DNA of 18,977 nt from Dunaliella salina (taxonomy: Eukaryota; Chlorophyta; Chlorophyceae; Chlamydomonadales; Dunaliellaceae): assembly GCA_002284615.2 (NCBI GenBank), contig MU069796.1, positions 118,457 through 137,433 on the forward strand, given 5' to 3'. The position numbers were made by a program, and so were the translations under genes. The first letter of the stretch is position 1. Each line of letters opens with the position of its first letter. This document shows positions 8,120 to 15,378 of this stretch, piece after piece. A model generated the notes under the pieces. The model made no database searches, had not been told where the DNA came from, and saw only the letters and a list, made by a program, of their open reading frames with translations.

Positions 8120-9172
8120 TCAGTGGGGATCAGGAGGGTTACTAGCAGTAGCCCGAGCCTGACCTTGTTGAAAGTTGAAAGAGTTTTTCTCAAGAGCGCG
8201 TCTGGTGCTAGCAAGTTTGTAAGCATACAGGACAGAATGAGCATGAAGCTTCCGAGCAAGCTTGGTGGCCTTGAAAGTTTCAAGACCAAGCTCCTTAAGA
8301 GGCCCTTATGTGTGCGGGGTGTAGATGACTCCTCCCACGCCTAAAAGGATAGTATGGAGGGTGACTTGAGCTGAGGCCCCAGAGAGATGNCGACAAAGGT
8401 CGCGGTGCTGCAGCTTGGAGGCCTCAAGCTGGCTGTTGGGCCGGGTGTCCTCACAGTATTTGACTTCTACAAGGTGGATGTGCCTCTGATCTGGGTGGAG
8501 CTGACTGGGGTCGCGAGCTTTGAATGTGGGTGGAGTGGCTGTGGCTGGCGCTGAGTCCTCCCTGTTCCCCCCGCGCCTCCCTGCACTCCTCAATTCATAA
8601 CGAGGATTTGACCTTTGAGCTCCTTTCAGAGGAACAACTAGCAGAGCATCAGGCCGGCTGGAAGTGAGCCTATCCTTATTTGGGAAGCGGCATGGGAAAA
8701 TATATTTAGGGAGGGTCCTATTAGTAGCACGTTCTGGGATCTGTAGGTCTTGCAGGGCAAGACGGTCTGCACTGCCAGTGTCCATGGAGGCAATACCTGC
8801 CCCAAGAGGGCCTTTGCTGATAGATTTTAGGAGGATTCTACTGGCAATATTGTGTCGCTCAGTTACCATACCAGACATGGTTGAATTTCTGCATCCTGAT
8901 AAGATGTGAAGGGCACTGTCGAGTTCCCCACAGAGGGGGAATTGTAGGCTGGTGGAAATTTTGAAGCGCACCGCATGTTTTTGATTGAAGAGGGTACCTG
9001 TTCGGTATTTGAAAATGTTTTGCCTCATGCTAAAAGAGAATGTTGACATGGTCCAGAAGGAATTGCTGATATTTTTGTGGATGTGGGGGAGCAGACTTTG
9101 GTAGAAAGAATAGTGCCCTGTGTTGGTGTTGGCCTTTCCAAGTCTGTGTTTTGAATGCATGTGTTTCCGTTA
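8120..9172 (-). pseudogene. Zinc knuckle and PD-(D/E)XK endonuclease of copy N
   Basis: A single frame from 9,169 to 8,120 is broken only by TAA at 8,306-8,308, with one ambiguous base at 8,390. In numbering from the Met at 9,160: spacer MHSKHRLG and HKNISNSFW, knuckle FPLCGELDSALHILSGC (C77, H85, C90; the first Cys has become Phe74), then RPDALLV (D171, codon 8,648-8,650) and HIHLVEVKYCEDTR (E232, K234). The C-terminal half carries ILLGVGGVIYTPHT, LGLETFKATKLA, LHAHSVLYAYKL, RRALEKN and NPPDPH stop. PD and ExK about 60 residues apart in one frame make this the clearest RLE in the window. The usual role is first-strand target nicking. Confidence 0.8.
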
Positions 9173-9863
9173 AGCATCATGGAGGTTGGAGAAGTGTTTG
9201 AGCTTTATGGCAGGAGGGTTCAGGCGTCTAGAAGCATTTGCGTGAGTGCTGGGAGTTTCCTCAAAGGCAAGCCACGTGGTGTCAAGAAAAGGATTGCCTT
9301 CAAGGTTTGCACACGGGAAGGTTATGTCTGCTTCATTATTCTGAATGGCCTGGTGCTTGGCAATGGCATCTGCGCATTCATTGCCGGCAATTCCAGCATG
9401 AGATTTAACCTTAAAGAAATGGATAGGGGTAGGTGAGTTGCGTATGAGCTGTATGATTATCTTGAGGATGTGGCCCTGGACGTGTTGGTGATGAAGTTCT
9501 GGGTAGAGTATTTGCTTTCTGATCTGTTCAAGAGAGCAAAGGCTGTCAGTGGCAATGCAACGATATCCTAGGAGAATGGCAGCAGCTATTGCCGCCAGTT
9601 CGGCTCTAGTGATGGTATGAATGATTCCTGCTCCATTCGGTTGGACATGTTTGGTAGTGTCACTGGCAGGGTGGTGAACCCCTGCACCAATAACTTGTTT
9701 TCCATTGTGTACATGGCAGCTGCCGTCCGTGTAAGCCCATTCTCTCCAGTTTTCAACTTTGCGTACCAGATAAGGGCTGAATGATGTGGGTGGTGAAAGA
9801 GTTTGTTGGCTTTGTGTGGTACTATGAGAGGTTTGTTGGTGGGCAGAAGGTAGCTTTTTAAAT
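9173..9863 (-). pseudogene. RNase H domain of copy N, open frame without an ATG
   Basis: About 230 codons without a stop or an ATG, so an ATG-based ORF search misses it. After a linker (SAHQQTSHSTTQSQQTLSPP) come NWREWAYTDGSCHVHNG (Asp codon 9,725-9,727), TITRAELAAIAAAI, IATDSLCSLEQ and FFKVKSHAGIAGNECADAIAK: the complete D-E-D-D set of RNase H type I. HVQGHILKIIIQL matches the helix between the last two blocks in copy H. The frame ends at TAA 9,170-9,172 (HDA stop RKHMHSKH), after which the same frame continues into the knuckle. Probably active before the stop arose. Confidence 0.85.
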
Positions 9864-9887
9864 TCCTATTTTTTCTAGGAGATTGTG
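9864..9887. repeat. Target-site duplication of copy N, right copy
   Basis: Matches 7,961-7,984 at 22 of 24 positions and lies at the 5'-truncated end of copy N. In copy H it encodes the SHNLLEKIG stretch right after the RT palm. Confidence 0.85.
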
Positions 9888-11391
9888 GCTGAGAAGTTGG
9901 GAAGGTGTGACCTTGTTTTTGTCTTTTGAAGGGTGGCTGTGAAGGATGCCTGTGGCTTTTGTTTTGCTGCCTGAGATAATGAGCGCTGCCCAGTTTGATT
10001 ACAGGGTAAGCTTTTGGGCTTGAACTTTGAGGTCTTTAATTGTGCTTGTGGGGCATAGTAGGTCATCAGCAAAAGCAGCGCTGCTGAGAATATTTTCAAG
10101 GTGGTTTTCTTTAGCATTGCAGTCAGGGATGCAGCCATGCTTGTAACCACTTGCTCCTACATGGAGCCATCGTAGGAGGGGTTCCATATAGAGCAGGAAC
10201 AGGAAGGGTGATAGAGTATCTCCTTGGATTGTGCCTCTCTCAACGGCGATTGGGTTTGTGCTACCTCCTGAGGGCAGTTTCACTTGGGTGGTGGCATTTT
10301 CATACAGGTTTTTAACATTTTCAATAGAATCAGCAGGGAAGCCCAGGTCATACATAATCCAGAGCATTCTGTCATGGTCAGTGGTGTTGAAAGCAGAGGT
10401 GAAATCAGCAATGAGGGCATATATATCTTTGCCATTTGCTTTTGCATCTTCAAGCCCCATGATGACATTCTGGAGCTGGTGGATTGTATCTTTTAGGTTG
10501 CAAAACCCTGCTTGAGTAGAGCTTAGCAAGGAGTATGATTCAGCATATTCAGAGAGTGTGTTTGTGACAATGCGGGTCCAGAGTTTATAGAGAGTGTTGG
10601 CAAGCCCAATAGGCCGATAGGATGATAATTCTGACTCTTCTCCTTTATTTTTGTCAATGAGGATGGTATCACTGGTCTTCCATAGCACTGGGGTGTGGCG
10701 AGTGGCCCACATGATGATGAAGAGTTTGTGCATACCTTCCTGGATATCATGTGGGAGCATTCTGAGGATCTCGTTCACTATTCCATCAGGGCCTGGTGAT
10801 TTGTTATTACTGAGAGATTTGATGCACTTATTGAATGCGCTTTTATCGAGGATCTTATAATGCAGCCAGTCTCTTTGCTGACCTCCTTGTTCTTCCTCTT
10901 CTGTGATGTGAGATTGGAGTGTGAAGGGATCCGGAACAGTTTCTGTCTTTCCAGCCTGTTCCCAGGGGTAGTTGCGGGGTACCTCCTGTGGCAGGTGTTT
11001 GCCAGTTTTAATGTTAACAGCGCTCATTGCTTCTGTGTAGCACCTTTCAATGATCTGGGCCTGTCTTACTTTTACAGTCTCAATAGTGTTAGTTTCAGGG
11101 TCACGGAGGGCTTGTAGGCCTGCTCTAGGCTGTGCGTTTTTATCTCTGAAGATTTCTCTGTGTGCCTGTTTGGGACTTTTGTTAATCATTTTGTTCAGTT
11201 GTTTGCGTGCAATGTTACTGCTTTCTTTATTCCGTGTGTCATCTATGTTTTTCATGGCTCCTTTTGTGCTACTTGAAATACATCCAATTTGCTGGAGGAG
11301 AGGCAGGTCGAAGTCTATGTATTCTAGCCCCTTGACAGGAGGTTTGAGCTGGGACTGTATAAATTTAGCCGTCCCAAGCTTTTTCCTCAGG
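9888..11391 (-). pseudogene. Reverse transcriptase of copy H
   Basis: Within the open frame 9,999-11,612 (537 codons) the element-derived part begins near residue 73 (NALRKKLG). RT motifs in order: SPGPDG (272-277), SSYRPIGLANTLYKLW (motif 2), STQAGF, ALIADFTSAFN (motif A, Asp403), ERGTIQGDTLSPFLF (motif B) and SAAFADDLL (motif C, Asp516-Asp517, FADD in place of YADD). A TAA at 9,999-10,001 ends that frame, but the same frame continues as SNWAALIISGSKTKATGIL, the motif D region. The first 72 codons come from inserted element E1, so the Met at 11,612 is not the element's start. The polymerase would make cDNA from the element RNA at the nicked target. Confidence 0.9.
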
Positions 11392-11395
11392 GCAT
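11392..11395. repeat. GCAT duplication flanking the E1/E2 insertion, left
   Basis: GCAT here and at 13,134-13,137 brackets the 1.74-kb insertion. Removing one copy restores RNKRH-type to ALRKKLG continuity of copy H in frame. An alternative reading with CATGC as a 5-bp duplication also keeps the frame. Confidence 0.6.
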
Positions 11396-11856
11396 TGTCA
11401 TGCTCAATCACTGTCATTACACTTTTACTATTCTGGAAGCAGGTTACATGAAAGGTTTTATGTCCGGAGTCGGCAAAAGCCATCCGACAAGGGACAGGTT
11501 CACTCGAGCTGAGGGCTTGGGGTGCGAGTGGACTGCTACTCTGCTTGCTCTTCATGCTGCTGCTTAGCTGTTCTTGGGGTAGCTGCAGAGTGCTGGCTTG
11601 GCTGCAGCACACAGAGAATCCTTGGGGCAGACACAGCAGGTGTGGACCAGCTTCACCAGATTAGCGTTACATCAGGGACAGGGCACCCCTGGCACAAGGC
11701 CAGGGATAACAGAAACGGAGCCAAACCTCAAGGAAAGGTGGTACAGAAGATTAAATATAAGAGAGAAACCAATAAAAAAAACCCACTTAAATACAGGTCA
11801 CACATCACACACTTGTTTGAACCATGATTCAGCAATGCCACTAATTTGATGTGACA
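11396..11856. mobile_element. Element E1, 461 bp, short terminal inverted repeats
   Basis: Begins TGTCATGCTC and ends GATGTGACA, giving TGTCA inverted termini. Its first ~51 bp match 11,859-11,909 with one difference, and its last ~410 bp match 12,723-13,133 closely. It therefore looks like E2 minus about 814 bp of interior, joined at a CAT trinucleotide (near 11,447-11,449). No coding capacity is recognised; by chance it gives the following RT frame a 72-codon extension. It could be a MITE-like deletion derivative. TG...CA ends also allow an LTR-derived origin. Confidence 0.7.
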
Positions 11857-12178
11857 GCTGTCATGCTCAATCACTGTCATTACACTTTTACTATTCTGGA
11901 AGCAGGTCACATTTCCCCCCCATTAAGCAATATTGTTGGCAAGAAAGGCAGAAATGTTGCTTAATGTTTCTCCTGCTTCACAGAAAAATGCTGGTGTGCA
12001 ATGAACGTCTCAAATTTCACAGCAAGACATGGCAAAGTTTTTGCCAGGAACATGTCCACACAACAGGCACATCCTGAGCCCTAACCCATCAGCAATGGTT
12101 CAACACACAGCCATGAAACTGCAACTTAGCTTGCAACAACAGTTCTGAAGCCTCTTCGAACGCCCACAATCACAGCCG

Positions 12179-12204
12179 CTCCCTGGGGTATGCTCACCCC
12201 AGGA
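12179..12204. other. Hairpin in the interior of E2
   Basis: CTGGGGT (12,183-12,189) and ACCCCAG (12,196-12,202) form a 7-bp stem with a 6-nt loop, extended by flanking CTCC/GGAG with a bulge. Role unknown. Confidence 0.6.
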
Positions 12205-12237
12205 GCAGCATGACTGAGGCAGCACACTCTCGTGCTC

Positions 12238-12423
12238 CTAATGCTCTGTTCTCTTCTGATGGTGCTCACGGTAACAAGGCTTACATGTGCAGCTTGTAAG
12301 TGCAAGGCTTCTCTTTATCAAGGCTTCAGACATGCGCACAATCTCCCTGCACTTCAGGCAATGTATCTGACCAAGCTCACAAGTTATGCCTTCAAAGACT
12401 CCACATTCTCCACACACATACAA
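12238..12423 (-). CDS. Small cysteine-rich open frame inside E2, hypothetical
   Basis: 60 residues with CGEC, a lone Cys in GITCELGQ, CLKC and CTCKPC, followed by a His and basic tail (YREHHQKRTEH). The paired cysteines look like a small zinc-ribbon or treble-clef module, but no family is recognised. It overlaps the end of another minus-strand open frame (12,392-12,832) that begins in the repeat shared with E1, so a longer product would need a frame change. It could be a remnant of the element's own protein or a captured gene piece. Coding status is doubtful. Confidence 0.25.
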   Translation of the reverse strand: MYVCGECGVFEGITCELGQIHCLKCREIVRMSEALIKRSLALTSCTCKPCYREHHQKRTEH

Positions 12424-13133
12424 TCACAAATGCTCCTGGCTGTGTGGTGCTCATGAATGCTTGCATGGAAGTAGCTTCCCCCCTGCATCCAGTGCTGCTG
12501 TCACCCACCAGGCATACAGAGCAGGCAAGCATCCCCCCAGCCTTCTGACCTTTCATTGATGGACAAAGTCCATGTTGAGACACATATCCAAGTCCGATGG
12601 CCTCTGAGGACACGGGCCGACATGCGCCTCCGCTGATGTAACCCCGCTGGCTGCTGAGTCCCCCGCTGCGGAGAATGGCCTGTGCCACAGACGATTCTCG
12701 AGTACGTTCCCCGTGGTGGCGCCATGAAAGGGTTTCATGTCCGGAGTCGGCAAAAGCCATCCGACAAGGGACAGGTTCAATCGAGCTGAGGGCTTGGGTT
12801 GCGAGTGGACTGCTACTCTGCTTGCTCTTCATGTTGCTGCTTAGCTGTTCTTGGGCTAGCTGCAGGGTGCTGCCTTGGCTGCGGCATACAGAGAATTCTT
12901 GTGGCAGACACAGCAGGTGCGGACCAGCTCCACCAGGTTAGTGTTACATCAGGGACAGGGCACCCCTGGCACAAGGCCAGGGATAACAGAAACGGAGCCA
13001 AACCTCAAGGAAAGGAGGATCAGAAGGTTAAATAAGAGAGAGAAACCAATAAAACAACCCCACCTAAATACAGGTCACACAACACACACTTGTTTGAACC
13101 ATGATTCTGCAATGCCACTAATTTGATGTGACA

Positions 13134-13137
13134 GCAT
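13134..13137. repeat. GCAT duplication flanking the E1/E2 insertion, right
   Basis: Partner of 11,392-11,395. It lies at the SNKRH codons of copy H. Confidence 0.6.
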
Positions 13138-13780
13138 GCCGCTTATTGCTTATTGGCCTTGGGTTGTAATGGTTGTGGTCAGAGGAGACTATTTTTGTGC
13201 TACACGTTTTGAGGGCTACTTGAGAGCATGTGTGGATTAAGTTGGCAACACCTTTGGCTAGGTCTTCAACTACCTTGGCAGCGGGTTTGTTGCCGAGTGT
13301 GTTCAGCCTTGCCGTCTTCTTTGCTGAGGTTCCATTCAGATTTTGCAGGAAAGTTGTGGCTTCTTCATGTGCAGTGTTTAAGTGGTGTAGGATTTCTTCT
13401 AGCTCCTGAATGGCTCCATGTGTAAGGTCTTGCAGGGATTGAATGAAAGCATCCCGATCTGAGTCACTTACAGGGCGATTAGGGACCTTTTGTGGGCATT
13501 CCTTAGGGGATGCAGGGGCAGGGGGAACAGGTATTTGTATTTTAAGGATGTTGGTAGGAATGCTGACCACGAGGGGGACATGGCCGTTGAGGGTCCCCAG
13601 GTCAGGAGTGCGACAGGGGGGGCAAATATGGGCGAGTTCAGTGGGGAGGACAACATTATCTATCCGGCTGCGCGTGTATTCTGTGCAGTTGTTGTCAATC
13701 TTACGGATTGCTTGGCATTGAGTCCATGGTCTGGTGGTTGCATGGAGAGAGGTTGTTGGTGCGCAATTTCCTTCCAGTCT
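13138..13780 (-). pseudogene. End of APE endonuclease and APE-RT linker of copy H
   Basis: The frame opens after a TAA at 13,781-13,783. It reads TEYTRSRIDNVVLP and then DLGTLNGHVPLVV: the SRID block and the terminal (S/N)(D/G)HxPLV block of apurinic-type (APE) LINE endonucleases, with the catalytic His codon at 13,580-13,582. The usual Asp before that His is Gly here. A linker follows with acidic and helical stretches (DRDAFIQSLQDLTHGAIQEL, LEEILHHLNTAHEEATTFL), ending NPRPISNKRH where E1/E2 is inserted. The N-terminal two thirds of APE are missing. A possible earlier continuation (GIRKSFLPDNYKEMFKPKN) precedes the TAA. Confidence 0.65.
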
Positions 13781-13831
13781 TTAATTTTTTGGTTTGAACA
13801 TTTCCTTGTAGTTATCAGGAAGGAATGATTT

Positions 13832-13856
13832 ACGTATGCCCTTAGGATGCATACGT
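13832..13856. other. Perfect 8-bp inverted repeat
   Basis: ACGTATGC and GCATACGT separated by 9 nt. It marks the 5' limit of copy H and the 3' end of the SINE-like block, and could be a terminal structure of that block or a junction palindrome. Confidence 0.7.
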
Positions 13857-14010
13857 TAAGGAAAGAGCCTCCCGATGACTCTCACCGACAGAGGGCATCT
13901 TTTCCCACCCTGGCTACAAGGACTCAATCCAGGGACCTCCTCCTTGCCAATCGCCCTCCTTGCCATTTGACCAGGGAGCCGAAACATGTCGGCCAGTTGA
14001 GCTACCTTAA
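13857..14010 (-). mobile_element. Possible tRNA-derived SINE with a LINE-like 3' end
   Basis: The minus strand has two pol III A-box-like sites, TAGCTCAACTGG (13,993-14,004) and TGGTCAAATGG (13,963-13,973), and one B-box-like site, GGATTGAGTCC (13,920-13,930). The second A-like site is 32 nt from the B-like site, normal tRNA spacing. The 3' part contains GGTGAGAGTCATCGGGAGG and CTCTTTCCTTAACG, resembling the 3' UTR of the Dualen-like copies. SINEs often borrow the 3' end of a partner LINE. No complete tRNA cloverleaf forms by eye, so the call is tentative. Confidence 0.4.
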
Positions 14011-14059
14011 ACGTAGGCAAATATAGTGATGCAAACTTACCTTGCCTCACCTTAGGGCA

Positions 14060-14290
14060 CCAGGGCTATGCTAACTTCTTTTCTTCTCAATAGCACGTCT
14101 AGTATGTTCGTGCTCAAAGTGCTGAGAATGGGCATGAAGCTTTGATGCAAGTTCAGCAGATCTAAAGGTCTATTCCAGGTTTGTAAACTGTCCCGCATAA
14201 GCAGGAACGTTGTGAATAATGATGTTTCCTTTCCTGCCTCATTCTGCAAAGCCTAGCAAGCCTTGTGTGTGTGCAGGCTGGAGGGTTTCA
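14060..14290 (-). pseudogene. Dualen-like endonuclease C-terminal remnant
   Basis: Across shifting minus-strand frames it reads NIIIHNVPAYAGQFTNLE, KPGIDL, RSAELASKLHAHSQHFEHEH and TRRAIEKKRS before a stop. These match the IIIHPILLGVGG, FRKLGID, EALARKLHAHSVQYAH and TRRAIENK blocks of copy H. Only the end of the RLE domain survives, without NPPDPH. It lies upstream of the SINE-like block on the same strand. Confidence 0.65.
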
Positions 14291-14298
14291 ATTTCATC

Positions 14299-14391
14299 GC
14301 TGAATGTTGGACCTTTCCTTAACGCATGCGCTGACTGTTGGACCTTTCCTTAACGCATGCGCTGACTGTTGGATCTTTCCTTAGTGCATGC
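14299..14391. repeat. Three 31-bp tandem units
   Basis: Units at 14,299-14,329, 14,330-14,360 and 14,361-14,391. The first two differ at one position and the third at four. Each contains CTTTCCTTA(A/G)(C/T)GCATGC on the plus strand, which is the core seen in the LINE 3' UTRs and the SINE-like block. Confidence 0.95.
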
Positions 14392-14458
14392 AGGCTTTTG
14401 CCTGGGCGTCTTCAAAAAAAGCAAAGATCATGCACTTCAACTGATGGCTCCTTTCTTG

Positions 14459-14482
14459 TAAAAGAAAAGAAGAACGCAGGCA
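14459..14482 (-). other. Sequence resembling a Dualen-like 3' terminus beside the L2 tail
   Basis: The minus strand reads CTGCCTGCGTTCTTC followed by TTTTCTTTTAC, close to CTGCCTGCGCAG plus TTTTC tail of copy N and to the terminus of fragment A1. L2 may have inserted into, or beside, the tail of a Dualen-like copy. Nothing else is recognised between 14,392 and 14,458. Confidence 0.5.
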
Positions 14483-14509
14483 GATTTAGATTTAGATTTA
14501 GATTTAGAT
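14483..14509 (-). repeat. (TAAATC)n 3' tail of L2
   Basis: Four perfect GATTTA units (14,483-14,506) plus a partial one on the plus strand, i.e. TAAATC repeats at the 3' end of L2. They directly follow the L2 stop codon (14,510-14,512). Short tandem repeats as 3' tails are known in several LINE clades. Confidence 0.9.
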
Positions 14510-15378
14510 CTACATTTGGGGACCTTCAGCCAGATTGTTCGACTGATCGGCCTGTAACTGGTCCTCGCCAGCCAACATGATATCCATAAGCTCAGAAATA
14601 AACAAATAAAGCTTGTTGTTGTGTCGCAAGAGGAAATCATGCACAGCCTGGACACTAACTTGCTGTAAATAAGGTTGTTCCATTGAAAAAACACCTGAGA
14701 AGCAGTTGAACAGGTAAGCATGCTTTCTCCTCAAATCACAAACAGCTGCGTTCCTGCACGTCAAAAGGGCATGGACTTCATCCTGAATCTCAGCACTAGA
14801 GCAGCAATCACACACGGAGGATCCCAAGCCGCTGTCTCTACCTTCAGCCTGTGTGCCCTAAGTCTGAATCGCCTAACATTCCTTACGACATGTTGAGACA
14901 GATCCAAATGCATGTGTCTCGGTAAGCGGGCTGGGGCACGCACATTGTGGTCAAAAGGCACTGCGAACAAAGTTTGGTAGGTTGCCAATTTACTGTAAGT
15001 CTCCTGTGGGTTTACTTCCTCAACATCTCTCCACACTGCCCGCAACCTGTGCCTGAGGTCAGCAGTGAACTCTTGAACAGAAATAGGTGTACCCTGCCGC
15101 ACAGCTTCAACAAAGGAATCACAGCGCCGCAATCCTTGAAAGGCATCTAAAACTTGAGCAGTCCAGCAAGAAGGCTCACGAGGATGAATGTTCAGATCCG
15201 CTTTCAGCACGCTTCTCAGCGTCTCGCTATTGGACCTGAGCATGCTATTATACATTTTAACAACAGATCTGAACCAATAAAACTGGAGCGGCTCATGATT
15301 ACACTCCCGCAAAACAGCCCAGTTTGGAGTGGTACGTTTGACACCCAGCGTGCTTTTTAGATAACTCATGTGCCGCAC
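14510..15378 (-). pseudogene. C-terminal region and zinc knuckle of L2
   Basis: Continues the RT frame after the TAA at 15,379-15,381: VRHMSYLKSTLGVKRTTPNW, then a helical region ending LRAHRLKVETAAW. Near 14,830 the frame must shift by one to read SSVCDCCSSAEIQDEVHALLTC, a C-x2-C...H-x4-C knuckle followed by RRKHAYLF. The stop at 14,510-14,512 abuts the tail repeat, leaving almost no 3' UTR. This post-RT helix plus knuckle is typical of LINE ORF2 C-termini and aids RNA binding. A related plus-strand fragment (17,577-17,815) shows the same LKVE...W...CDxC order, supporting the reconstructed reading. Confidence 0.8.

Larger units (their letters stand above)
7985..9863 (-). mobile_element. Dualen-like LINE copy N, 5'-truncated, nested in copy H
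   Basis: 1,879 bp on the minus strand, from a Gln/Ser/Thr-rich linker through RNase H, knuckle, RLE, NPPDPH stop (8,120-8,122), 3' UTR and a TTTTC-type tail (7,985-8,013). A 24-bp near-identical duplication flanks it (7,961-7,984 and 9,864-9,887), and the flanking sequence rejoins the RT and thumb of copy H. It has two in-frame stops (8,306-8,308 and 9,170-9,172) and no evident frameshift between its start and its NPPDPH stop, so it is the best-preserved copy here. Confidence 0.85.
11859..13133. mobile_element. Element E2, 1,275 bp, longer relative of E1
   Basis: Same TGTCA...TGACA termini as E1, lying head-to-tail after it with only GC between. It has an extra interior block of about 814 bp (11,910-12,722). 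That block contains a strong hairpin (CTGGGGT/ACCCCAG, 12,183-12,202) and a minus-strand open frame, 12,238-12,423, with four paired-cysteine motifs. No transposase, RT or integrase was recognised, so it is non-autonomous or of unknown type. Confidence 0.65.
2624..13831 (-). mobile_element. Dualen-like LINE copy H, long, interrupted by N and E1/E2
   Basis: Once the two insertions (7,985-9,863 and 11,396-13,133) are set aside, the minus strand gives one element of about 7.6 kb. Its order is APE end, linker, RT, thumb, low-complexity linker, Cys/His region, methyltransferase-like domain, RNase H, zinc knuckle, RLE, NPPDPH stop, 3' UTR, (TTTTC)n tail. APE plus RLE in one LINE is the hallmark of the Dualen/RandI clade. 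Continuity is supported by the duplications flanking both inserts and by the RT block ending exactly where the thumb block begins. The APE N-terminus is missing, so H is 5'-truncated near the hairpin at 13,832-13,856, or it continues into sequence too decayed to see. Many stops and frameshifts: not functional. Confidence 0.75.

Noticed and set aside
11522..11849. Plus-strand ORFs repeated at 12,799-13,126 (conserved small protein?)
   Set aside because: They are the same repeat of E1 and E2 read twice. Conservation reflects duplication, and the translated sequence has no recognisable family.
11396..13133. Complete LTR retrotransposon with E1 and the end of E2 as LTRs
   Set aside because: TG...CA ends fit, but only GC lies between the E1 end and the E2 start, with no primer-binding site, polypurine tract, gag or pol.
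13895..14010. Functional tRNA gene
   Set aside because: A- and B-box-like sites exist, but the acceptor and T stems do not pair well and two A-like sites compete. Kept only as a SINE-type candidate.
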